Source of the DNA: a virus
Virus record (IMG/VR): IMGVR_UViG_3300036828_000582
Coordinates: 1-29,297 of that record
Direction: 5' to 3' (one strand)
Length of the DNA: 29,297 nt
Position numbers and translations under genes: made by a program. Each line of letters begins with the position of its first letter. The stretch's first letter is position 1. Below are positions 6,752 through 13,487 of the stretch, piece after piece. The notes under the pieces were generated by a model. That model was not told the origin of the DNA and made no database searches. It worked only from the letters and a program-made list of their open reading frames with translations.

Positions 6752-7000
6752 ATGATGAAACAACAACAAGAAGAAAAATTGAGCAGCCTGATTTTGAAGG
6801 TGTCCAAATTTATTGATGGCGAAGATTTGCTAGATATCGCGACGGTATGTGCTCGTATAATGGTCTTTGCCATAAATGAGGCATATGATAGTGAAGAGAA
6901 AAAGTTCGAGACACTAGGTGTGCTGATCAAGTTCATGCGTAATGACCTGCAAATGTTCTGTGAAGGAGAGCCAAATGGCCAAAGCCAAAGAACAAATTAA
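6752..7000 (+). CDS. Small helical hypothetical protein
   Basis: 82 residues, acidic to neutral and predicted mostly helical (KLSSLILKVSKFIDGEDLLD, then a second helix around ARIMVFAINEAY). It overlaps the start of the next gene by 26 bases, which suggests coupled translation. Two adjacent ATG codons lie behind GGAACTAAG, a weak Shine-Dalgarno that is also one arm of the 6643/6734 inverted repeat. The family is unknown. Confidence 0.6.
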   Translation: MMKQQQEEKLSSLILKVSKFIDGEDLLDIATVCARIMVFAINEAYDSEEKKFETLGVLIKFMRNDLQMFCEGEPNGQSQRTN

Positions 7001-7817
7001 AGAAGAGAACCAGCAAGAGCTAGTGCTCGCCAACGCCAATCTTCCGGCTGATGACCAACCGGTGGATATGGAGGAGCTGGAAAAGTATGCCGACCAGGGC
7101 CTGAGCAAGTCGGCCGCGGATAATCTTGTACCGCTGATCTACATCCTGCAAAAAGGCTCGCCCCAGGTGGATGAGGATAGCCAGAGCTACATTGATGGAG
7201 CGAAGGCGGGCAATATCTGGCTACGCAATGCGCCTAATCCGCTTATCACAAGTGACGAGGGGCTATTGTTCCAGCCGTGCTATTTTGAGATCAGCTGGCT
7301 GGAGTGGATCCCACGCGAGCGCGGAGGCGGCTTTGTCGCGCGCCATCCAAACCTGCCCAAGGCGGAAAAATGCCCGGTGGCGGACGTTATTACCAGCGTT
7401 GATCCGCGCAATCCAAACAAGATCAAATACACTAGACCAAACGGCAATGAGCTAATTATGAACCGCAACCACATTGGCTACGCTCTGAATAACGGTATGG
7501 CGCTGCCGTACGTCATACCTATGAGCGGAACGGGGCACACTACCTCGCGCACCTGGATGATGGTTATGAACCAGAGGCTAACCGCCTCCGGTAAGAGCGT
7601 CCCCAGCTGGGACGGTATCTACCGGATGCGCACCCGCTCGCGCACCAACCAGATGGGCACCTGGCACATGTGGGAGATCACTTTTGAGCGGCGCGCGAAT
7701 AAGGCAGAGTTCATTCGCGGAAGAACCCTGCACGAGGCCTTCGTCAGCGGCGCTCAGGCGGCTGAAACGCCGCCCAGCTCTGAAGACCATACCGCAGGCG
7801 CCGACAGCCCGATGTAA
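6975..7817 (+). CDS. Conserved phage protein, possibly nucleic-acid binding
   Basis: 280 residues from ATG 6975, with GGAGAG eight bases upstream. The N-terminal 45 residues are charged and probably disordered. The body is beta-rich with Trp and aromatic clusters (YFEISWLEWIPRERGGGF, TSRTWMMVMNQ, WHMWEITFERR). The C-terminal 25 residues are acidic and Ser/Pro-rich, the kind of tail seen on phage single-strand-binding proteins. Architecture and position beside the coiled-coil protein and ahead of replication genes fit a DNA-binding or annealing accessory role, but this is inference; I see no decisive motif. It is followed 27 bases later by the FAD-type gene. Confidence 0.7.
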   Translation: MAKAKEQIKEENQQELVLANANLPADDQPVDMEELEKYADQGLSKSAADNLVPLIYILQKGSPQVDEDSQSYIDGAKAGNIWLRNAPNPLITSDEGLLFQPCYFEISWLEWIPRERGGGFVARHPNLPKAEKCPVADVITSVDPRNPNKIKYTRPNGNELIMNRNHIGYALNNGMALPYVIPMSGTGHTTSRTWMMVMNQRLTASGKSVPSWDGIYRMRTRSRTNQMGTWHMWEITFERRANKAEFIRGRTLHEAFVSGAQAAETPPSSEDHTAGADSPM

Positions 7818-7844
7818 AAAAAACAAAAAAAATGGAGCTAACGC

Positions 7845-8747
7845 ATGCTTTCAATTGTCGGGGCTGGAATGGCTGGGCTGCTCGCGGCGAATATGCTCCA
7901 CAGGATGGAGCCGGTGGTCTTTGAGCGGCAAGCAACACTACCAAATAATCACACCGCGGTCTTGCGCTTCCGTAGCACCAAGGTGGCGGACGTTCTTGGC
8001 ATACCGTTCCGCAAGGTGACGATGATCAAGTCGGCAGTAAGCTGGAACAATCCGATTGCGGACGCTTTGGCCTATTCCTTCAAGGCGACTGGCCAGTACC
8101 GGAGCGATCGCAGTATCGTCTCTGGCACTGTAGTTGACACCCGCTACGTGGCGCCAGCCGACTTGATTATGCGCATGGCCAGGCAAATCCCTTCGGATGC
8201 TATCCTACTCAATCGCGAGTTTGACTATGATGATGATGGCGACTTGTCGCAACCAATTATCTCAACTATCCCAATGCCGCGGTTGATGGAGATCCTGGGA
8301 TACAGAGGGCCGCAATTCCGCCATCACAGCGGCCGCAACATCCACGCACAAATAGCGGACTGCGACGCCTACGTCTCGCTGCTGGTTCCAGACCCGGCCA
8401 ATCCGATAACCCGCATTAGCATAACCGGCAGCGAGGCAATTATCGAGAGCGGTGAGAGCGATTGGAGCAACGTAGGTATCATCACCAGCGCTGGCGCGTT
8501 GCTAGGGATCCCAGAGGATAAGTTTAGCTCCATCACCGTTCACCAGCAGCCCTACGCGAAAATTCAACCAATCGATGATAACATCAGGAAGGATTTTATG
8601 TACTGGGCCACCGACCGCCACGGTATCTTCTCGCTGGGCCGCTTTGCGACCTGGAGACCTGGGCTATTGGCGGACGACATGGTACAAGACGTGACGCGGA
8701 TATCTGGTTGGATCAACGACCGCTATAGTATGGCGAAAGCGCGATGA
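7845..8747 (+). CDS. FAD/NAD(P)-binding oxidoreductase-like protein
   Basis: A 300-residue protein that begins with a Rossmann dinucleotide-binding signature, IVGAGMAGLLAANML (residues 4-18; G6, G8, G11), and an acidic/charged residue after the second strand (VVFERQ), typical of FAD-dependent monooxygenase or lycopene-cyclase-like folds. The rest lacks catalytic motifs that I recognise. GLFS-like GIFSLGRFATWRP near residue 265 resembles the C-terminal FAD-contact segment. Clear GGAG seven bases ahead of ATG 7845. Phage-encoded enzymes of this type have been linked to base modification or tRNA metabolism elsewhere, but nothing here fixes the substrate. Its 3' end is followed immediately by the first repeat array. 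Confidence 0.75.
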   Translation: MLSIVGAGMAGLLAANMLHRMEPVVFERQATLPNNHTAVLRFRSTKVADVLGIPFRKVTMIKSAVSWNNPIADALAYSFKATGQYRSDRSIVSGTVVDTRYVAPADLIMRMARQIPSDAILLNREFDYDDDGDLSQPIISTIPMPRLMEILGYRGPQFRHHSGRNIHAQIADCDAYVSLLVPDPANPITRISITGSEAIIESGESDWSNVGIITSAGALLGIPEDKFSSITVHQQPYAKIQPIDDNIRKDFMYWATDRHGIFSLGRFATWRPGLLADDMVQDVTRISGWINDRYSMAKAR

Positions 8748-8762
8748 GATTACAATCACCAA

Positions 8763-9509
8763 CCCGGCTCGCCGGGACAACAGCGAGAGGGGGCCGCCGT
8801 TCGGGTCATGCCTGGGGCAGCAACCACCAACCCGGCTCGCCGGGACAACAGCGAGAGAGCAGCGCACCATTAGTAACAACCCAGCTCGCCGGGACAATAG
8901 CGAGAGAGTTGGCTGTTGCGCGAAACAGCAACCACAAACCCCGGCTCGCCGGGACAACAGCGAGAGCAATGCCGTTAACCCTGATAGCCCGGCTCGCCGG
9001 GACAACAGCGAGAGGCCTTGTCGCGTCCGACGCGCCCGGCTCGCCGGGACAACAGCGAGAGAACGATGCGCCGCGCCGCGCCGAAGCAAGCGATGGGTAG
9101 CGCGTGATGAAGTGCTTTGATACCCGGCTCGCCGGGACAACAGCGAGAGGTCCTCGCGCCAGACCATTCGACGTGGCGGCGCATTATCAAGGAAAAAAAG
9201 ACTAGCGTTTTCCTTTTTCAGAGATTATAATAATACAACCAAACCCGGCTCGCCGGGACAACAGCGAGAGCAGAGAATATAAGAGAGAGTTGGGTAACCC
9301 GGCTCGCCGGGACAACAGCGAGAGGGCATTGTGCCGCACTTTGATACCCGGCTCGCCGGGACAACAGCGAGAGGGCATTGTACCAAGTTGGGTAACCCGG
9401 CTCGCCGGGACAACAGCGAGAGTGCTGCGCGGAGCAAGTCGCAACAACCATGAGAAACAAATGTTTAGACAGCAACCAACAACCCGGCTCGCCGGGACAA
9501 CAGCGAGAG
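8763..9509 (+). repeat. Repeat array 1: twelve 27-bp hairpin repeats
   Basis: Copies start at 8763, 8831, 8880, 8940, 8988, 9035, 9123, 9244, 9298, 9347, 9396 and 9483, all on the + strand. Unit: CCCGGCTCGCCGGG, able to form a 5-bp stem with a CTCG loop, then ACAACAGCGAGAG. Spacers are 41, 22, 33, 21, 20, 61, 94 (holding a promoter), 27, 22, 22 and 60 bases. Lengths of 20-22 dominate and several others are near multiples, but the spacing is not uniform as in a classical CRISPR array. Some spacers share ends (GGCATTGT at 9325 and 9374; GTTGGGTAA before 9298 and 9396; CTTTGATA before 9123 and 9347), so they are not all independent. The last copy lies inside the TnpB-like reading frame. Confidence 0.9.
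9203..9231 (+). promoter_or_regulatory. Promoter firing into the repeat array and TnpB-like gene
   Basis: TAGCGT, a 17-base spacer (TTTCCTTTTTCAGAGAT) and a perfect TATAAT. Predicted transcription start is near 9238, about five bases before the repeat at 9244, so the transcript would open with a repeat and run through five repeats into the TnpB-like gene. The upstream A-tract (GGAAAAAAAGAC) resembles an UP element. GGAAAA and TTTTCC followed by T5 could also form a weak terminator for transcripts arriving from the first seven repeats. Confidence 0.7.
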
Positions 9510-10754
9510 GACAGCCCCGTCGGCAGCCGCAACATCACTGTCTTCCGCCGGTACATATTTCAAATCTATCCGAGCGAAGAGCAAAAGCGCCAGCTGCATA
9601 TCCAACGCCGCATGATGGCGCAGTTGTGGAACGCATTCCTGCAACGCCATGAGGACATCTGGCGGCGCACAAAGGGTCAACGCGGCGTCCTCCACAGCGA
9701 GGACAAGGCGAGCTATTCATTCTTTGACATGACCAACGAGGTTACCCAGCTACGGCACGAGTGTCCGGAGTGGGCTGCGCTCTCGGTCTGGTCGCCTCAC
9801 CGTATTGCCAAATCGATGGATGAGGCCTTTAGCGCTTTCTACCGCCGCGCGCGGGCTGGCGCTGGAGCGCGCGCAGGCTATCCGCGCTACCAACGCAGCG
9901 AGGACGGCCGACGCATACCCCACGTACACAATCCAATTGCGATCCAAGGCGTCAAAAAAAGTAGCAGCGGCAGTGGCTGCCGGTTGGAGCCGGTTTCCGA
10001 ACGCAAGCGAACGCAGAATTGGCGGTTAACGCTAAAGGGCGTAAGCGGATTAATCCACGCACGCGGACGGTTGCCGCTTGATAATGTTATTTGCAAAAAC
10101 GCAGACGTTCTTTGGCGCGACAACAAGTGGTGGTTCTCAATTTGCGTAGAGATGCCACCACGTAGAGAGCCCGGCACCGAGAAGCTAACAGTAGAGCTTG
10201 ACGGTCTGGATTGTCTCGCGCGCGTAGCGGGTGAGCCGGAAACACCAGAGGGCCTGTTACGTGCTCACGATTTGACTGAGATAATTGATGAGCTCAAGTC
10301 AGAGCGCGACCAACGCTGGCCGCGTCGCAGCCCACGCGATCCGGATTGGGTTGAGGCCAACCAGGAGATCAATAGCCTATCGGCGCGCAGCGCGCGGATC
10401 CGGCGCGACGCCCTCCACGTGTGGAGTACTAGGCTCGCCAGCCGCGCCAGGGATCTGACCATAATAACGCCAAGGGTCAGCGATCACGTTGTCTCTCCAC
10501 ATGGCGACGAAAAGCAATGGGGAGCGGCTACGGACACAGTATCAAAGATCAACCGTAATGTTTTATCTATGGCGCCTGCTGCTGCTGTTGCGATGTTGAC
10601 CTACAAGGCAGAGGAGGCAGGCATCCGGTGCGACATTGTTGAGGACGAAGCACCGGCTATCGCAATCGGCTCTGTATTAGTTGACGCAGGCCGTAAGTTG
10701 CGCAATACCGCGCGCAAGATACGCAAGGCCAACCCAGGCTCGCCTGGACAATAG
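9450..10754 (+). CDS. TnpB-like RNA-guided effector, probably nuclease-dead
   Basis: 434 residues. The TnpB/OrfB hallmarks are clear: FQIYPSEEQKRQL (37-49), MAQLWNAFLQR (56-66), HRIAKSMDEAFSAFYRR (117-133) followed by GYPRYQ (143-148), LPLDN and WFSICVEMPP (227-237). RuvC-I survives as VELDGLDCLA (D251). At RuvC-II, where TnpB reads I-V-x-E-D-L, this protein has IITPRV (338-343), so the catalytic Glu is gone. TYKAEEAGIRC (384-394) aligns with the conserved YKA..aG strand, but the CxxC zinc ribbon that should follow is absent; D412 might be a RuvC-III Asp. Such loss is typical of TldR-type repressors. Residues 11-20 are encoded by a repeat and the TAG stop lies within another, as TnpB guide-RNA scaffolds overlap the tnpB 3' end. 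ATG 9450 has a weak ribosome site; no later start precedes the conserved region. Confidence 0.8.
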   Translation: MRNKCLDSNQQPGSPGQQREDSPVGSRNITVFRRYIFQIYPSEEQKRQLHIQRRMMAQLWNAFLQRHEDIWRRTKGQRGVLHSEDKASYSFFDMTNEVTQLRHECPEWAALSVWSPHRIAKSMDEAFSAFYRRARAGAGARAGYPRYQRSEDGRRIPHVHNPIAIQGVKKSSSGSGCRLEPVSERKRTQNWRLTLKGVSGLIHARGRLPLDNVICKNADVLWRDNKWWFSICVEMPPRREPGTEKLTVELDGLDCLARVAGEPETPEGLLRAHDLTEIIDELKSERDQRWPRRSPRDPDWVEANQEINSLSARSARIRRDALHVWSTRLASRARDLTIITPRVSDHVVSPHGDEKQWGAATDTVSKINRNVLSMAPAAAVAMLTYKAEEAGIRCDIVEDEAPAIAIGSVLVDAGRKLRNTARKIRKANPGSPGQ

Positions 10755-10760
10755 CGAGAG
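10734..10760 (+). repeat. Hairpin repeat overlapping the TnpB-like gene end, compensated stem
   Basis: CCAGGCTCGCCTGG then ACAATAGCGAGAG. The middle stem pair changed from C:G to A:T on both arms. The TAG of the linker is the stop codon of the TnpB-like gene. Its location corresponds to where IS200/IS605 elements place the 3' scaffold of the omega RNA. Confidence 0.95.
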
Positions 10761-10765
10761 CTTTC

Positions 10766-10784
10766 CTCTCGCTGTTGTGGCGAG
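10766..10784 (-). repeat. Partial inverted repeat copy
   Basis: On the minus strand CTCGCCACAACAGCGAGAG, i.e. the 3' two thirds of the unit without the left stem arm. On the + strand it makes its own hairpin (TCTCGC, seven-base loop, GCGAGA) between the two direct copies at 10734 and 10799. Confidence 0.75.
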
Positions 10785-10798
10785 AAAGAAAGGCCAAG

Positions 10799-10825
10799 CC
10801 AGGCTCGCCTGGACAACAGCGAGAG
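10799..10825 (+). repeat. Hairpin repeat with compensated stem
   Basis: CCAGGCTCGCCTGG then ACAACAGCGAGAG. It shares the C:G to A:T stem change with the copy at 10734. The following bases (GAAAGGGA near 10831) serve as ribosome-binding site for the small gene at 10846. Confidence 0.95.
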
Positions 10826-10845
10826 CGAGAGAAAGGGAATAGCTA

Positions 10846-11115
10846 ATGACGATATCCAAGAGCCAAGTCGCATTGATCCATCCCACGATCAAGAGTGAGA
10901 TGGATTTGCTAGATCGATCAGTCGCGATGGCAGAGGCCGCTTTTGATGCTATAACAACCGGCGCGGCCGAAGCCAAGAATTGCAATGTAATGCTGGGCGC
11001 GGGGCGAGTTCTGCAGGGCGCTGCTCGGCAACGCTTAACGCAACGCTTGGCAGCCGGAAGGCTAATTCTTTTGGAGGCCAGAATTGTTGGCGGTGAGGCT
11101 GCTGATGTAACCTAA
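10846..11115 (+). CDS. Small hypothetical protein between the arrays
   Basis: 89 residues from ATG 10846, with AAAGGGA nine bases upstream. Predicted entirely helical, with Ala-rich amphipathic segments (MAEAAFDAITTGAAEAKN, GRVLQGAARQRLTQRL). No family is recognised. It directly follows the TnpB-like gene and could be co-transcribed with it. An accessory role cannot be shown from sequence. Confidence 0.55.
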   Translation: MTISKSQVALIHPTIKSEMDLLDRSVAMAEAAFDAITTGAAEAKNCNVMLGAGRVLQGAARQRLTQRLAAGRLILLEARIVGGEAADVT

Positions 11116-11118
11116 TTG

Positions 11119-11997
11119 CCCGGCTCGCCGGGATAACAGCGAGAGCAGAAGGATCAACCTTCCATCCGGCTCGCCGGGACAAAAGCGAAAGCGGCAGATG
11201 GCTAGCGAGGGACCATCAGCATAACTACCCGGCTCGCCGGGACAACAGCGAGAGCGGATGCCGTCCGGTGCGATGAAACTACCCGGCTCGCCGGGACAAC
11301 AGCGAGAGAGAACGGCTTCTCGTCACAACTACCCGGCTCGCCGGAATAACAGCGAGAGAAACGAGGGAGCTTGTGAACGCCCACGGGTCTTTCTCGGCAG
11401 TCGAGTGAGGAGTATGATGAAACTAACCCGGCTCGCCGGGACAACAGCGAGAGGTTCAAGGATTGGGCGCGACTACATGAAACTACCCGGCTCGCCGGGA
11501 CAAAAGCGAGAGAGATCTAGTTTCAGGGATTGGGACCTACTACCCGGCTCGCCGGGACAACAGCGAGAGGGACCACATCACCAGTGGATGTGAAAGAAGA
11601 CGGCACATGAAAGCACTATCTGATCAAGGCCCAATCAGCTATGAGGTTCACTGGCGCTTCACAGGCTGGAGTAGGGTAAGAGTGTCTCAGGTGCGGGCTC
11701 TAGATCAGCGCTGCGCAAAGGATCAGGTGTGGTTGCATCACGTCGAAGCGTCGCGACTAAGTGACCAAATAGAATTTTTGGAGATCAAGGAGATGATGGG
11801 TTAAATGAGTAACCCGGCTCGCCGGGATAACAGCGAGAGTAGTAGCCAGCGGTGCTCCGGTGGTTATGTGCGTGAGATGAAACTACCCGGCTCGCCGGGA
11901 CAAAAGCGAGAGTAGCTCAAGTGCGAGATCTAGATCAACTACCCGGCTCGCCGGGTCAAAAGCGAGAGTGACCTGAATACAAGGACAAAAGCGAGAT
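11119..11997 (+). repeat. Repeat array 2: eleven hairpin repeats plus remnants
   Basis: Copies start at 11119, 11165, 11228, 11282, 11332, 11427, 11486, 11543, 11813, 11886 and 11942. A half copy (GGACAAAAGCGAGAT) lies at 11983-11997 and a trace (ATGAAACAACCCG) near 12024-12036. Spacers within the two blocks are 19, 36, 27, 23, 68, 32, 30 and, after the 11607 ORF, 46 and 29 bases. Unlike array 1, most copies are preceded by ATGAAACTA or a variant (ACAACTA, CCTACTA, ATCAACTA). Linker variants include ACAAAAGCGAGAG and ATAACAGCGAGAG, and the outer stem bases start to decay (11165, 11332), so this array looks older or less constrained. The gap 11116-11606 holds nothing else that I can support. 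Confidence 0.9.
11607..11804 (+). CDS. Small ORF inside array 2
   Basis: 65 residues from ATG 11607, with AAAGAAGA ten bases upstream. Charged, with two Trp-rich strands (YEVHWRFTGWSRVRVS). No family is recognised. Bases 11686-11709 match the spacer after the repeat at 11886 in 20 of 24 positions, so part of this ORF is duplicated in the array. It could be a genuine small gene or a long spacer that happens to be open. Confidence 0.35.
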   Translation: MKALSDQGPISYEVHWRFTGWSRVRVSQVRALDQRCAKDQVWLHHVEASRLSDQIEFLEIKEMMG

Positions 11998-12092
11998 GGC
12001 CGCGCTGGGTCATGCGGCGTGAGATGAAACAACCCGTGCCTGTGATCTATACATCATGAACTAACACCACACACTTACAAAGGAGCTGTTCT

Positions 12093-12518
12093 ATGTCTAT
12101 GACAGGAAGAATGTCGAATAAGCGAACCGACTTAACCATTCTCGACAAAAAGCTTTGGGAATGGACAGGCCAGAATAAGGAACGCGGCTGGTATCCTAAT
12201 CATATCGCCCACAACCTGTTCTCCAAGGAGAGCCTGATCAACATTCAGCGTAAAAGCGAAACCAGCCATTGGGCGCTGAATGCCAAAGCCTTGCACGATG
12301 CCCTAGCTGCGGAGCGCGATGGAAGGGTGATACAGACCTATGTTCGATTGGCAAATCCAGATGGGTCTTTTGTGGCGCAGGAGACCTCGCAGAACGTCTG
12401 GCGACGGCTGCAAAATACGCCAACGCATCAAGGCCAGTATGGCGCGTATTGGTGGATCGATCAGGACTTCAATCCTCACGATACCATCAATCCGCTTGAA
12501 AGTCAATTTCCATTCTGA
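12093..12518 (+). CDS. Hypothetical protein
   Basis: 141 residues. A clear AAAGGAG lies eight bases before ATG 12093, so the start is well supported. The sequence is basic and Trp/Asn-rich (LWEWTGQNKERGWYPNHIAHN near 22-42) with a C-terminal QYGAYWWIDQDFNP. I recognise no family. It is separated by 13 bases from the AT-rich GIY-YIG-like gene and probably forms a unit with it. The stretch 11969-12092 before it contains only decayed repeat fragments. Confidence 0.6.
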   Translation: MSMTGRMSNKRTDLTILDKKLWEWTGQNKERGWYPNHIAHNLFSKESLINIQRKSETSHWALNAKALHDALAAERDGRVIQTYVRLANPDGSFVAQETSQNVWRRLQNTPTHQGQYGAYWWIDQDFNPHDTINPLESQFPF

Positions 12519-12531
12519 GAGGGAGGGCGAG

Positions 12532-13473
12532 ATGCAAAAAAAGCAATGGAAAGACGATCCAATCTTGGGGTTTGCAAAAGCAGCAATTGCCTATATATCA
12601 GCGCAATATATACATGAAGGGTTGTCATTCAGTGAAATTCATACACGCAGCAGGTTTAGAAAAAAGAATATAGTCATGACTCGTTTGGGAGATCAATTGC
12701 CTGACTTTGTACCGACACTTCTTTCAGGCGATAGCGAAACAGTCACTCGCCCTAACGGTAGCCGGAACGGCGTTCGTCTCTATGCTACATTTGATAATGC
12801 ATCAAATCTGGTTGCTAGTCGCATTAATGCTGTATTGAACACTAAGGAGCTGGATGATTTTTTTCGCCCTGAATTTTCACATATGAATGATGTTTTACTT
12901 AAACTTCTTGACAACCCAATGAAAACGATAACCAATCACGAAATTTACCATATACATGAGAAAAAGTTGCTGGCTAAATATGGAAACGGACCGGGCTTGT
13001 ATGGGCGCTTCGATCCTGAAAATGAAATTGGAGGCTATGCAGGAGAATCAAAAAATATAACTAACCGCAATGGTGGTCACAGCAATGCAGGGACTAGAAT
13101 TTTTTACATAAAAGCGACAATCACTAAATCAGCAGCTAAAGATGCTGAGAAAAGATTTTTTGCACTTCTTACTGAAAGGTACAAGGATAAAGTGTATTAC
13201 CCTCCTGGCACAAAAGGCTGTGTCAAGATGAAAAATGGTATGCCATTCCAAATTGCGTTCCACAGCATCATGAATGATTATGAAAAAGAGATATTTGGCA
13301 GTAATATAGACCTTCGCGATGATGCGCCTAAACTTGCTAATTTCAAATATCGTCCTTTTATGGACCTGTTGCGAAAGCCAAAGCCGTCGCTGATCCTGCC
13401 ATCACAACAAGAGCTGATCCTGCCATCACAACAAGAGCTGATCCTGCCATCGCAAGAGATCTGTGGACTTTGA
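12532..13473 (+). CDS. GIY-YIG-like nuclease candidate, AT-rich
   Basis: 313 residues from ATG 12532, behind a GAGGGAGGGCGAG ribosome site. Residues 153-180 read GPGLYGRFD ... GGYAGESKNITNR, which fits the GIY-YIG pattern (GLY, about ten residues, YAGES.N...R), with a following helix DAEKRFFALLTE that could supply the catalytic Glu. The N-terminal 150 residues are unrecognised and may be the DNA-recognition part. The C-terminus carries three tandem copies of LILPSQQE (bases 13390-13458). Base composition is clearly richer in A+T than the flanking genes, suggesting recent import, as expected of a homing-type nuclease. The Tyr-Ile-Gly block is variant, so catalytic activity is uncertain. Confidence 0.6.
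   Translation: MQKKQWKDDPILGFAKAAIAYISAQYIHEGLSFSEIHTRSRFRKKNIVMTRLGDQLPDFVPTLLSGDSETVTRPNGSRNGVRLYATFDNASNLVASRINAVLNTKELDDFFRPEFSHMNDVLLKLLDNPMKTITNHEIYHIHEKKLLAKYGNGPGLYGRFDPENEIGGYAGESKNITNRNGGHSNAGTRIFYIKATITKSAAKDAEKRFFALLTERYKDKVYYPPGTKGCVKMKNGMPFQIAFHSIMNDYEKEIFGSNIDLRDDAPKLANFKYRPFMDLLRKPKPSLILPSQQELILPSQQELILPSQEICGL
13390..13458 (+). repeat. Three 24-bp tandem repeats in coding sequence
   Basis: CTGATCCTGCCATCACAACA plus AGAG is repeated at 13390 and 13414, with a third shortened copy from 13438. It encodes LILPSQQE units at the C-terminus of the GIY-YIG-like protein. Copy number could vary by slippage. Confidence 0.9.
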
Positions 13474-13487
13474 AGGGGAGGCGAGCC

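Noticed and set aside
8790-8830. First array spacer as guide against the 5650 gene start (TGACCCGAA-GG match)
   Set aside because: Only about 11 of 12 bases match, which can occur by chance in a 29-kb search over many spacers; not counted among the self-matches.
8664-9556. ORFs on both strands full of PGSPGQQRE, LAGTTAR or SLLSRRAG
   Set aside because: They are translations of the hairpin repeat, which lacks stops in several frames. Composition is repeat-driven and no family is matched.
9450-10754. A complete IS200/IS605 insertion sequence
   Set aside because: No TnpA gene and no recognisable left or right element ends; the TnpB-like protein has lost catalytic residues.
8763-11997. A classical CRISPR array
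   Set aside because: Spacer lengths vary widely (19-94), spacers share ends, copies also occur singly on both strands elsewhere, and no cas1, cas2 or intact Cas effector is present. 'CRISPR-like' is as far as the sequence goes.
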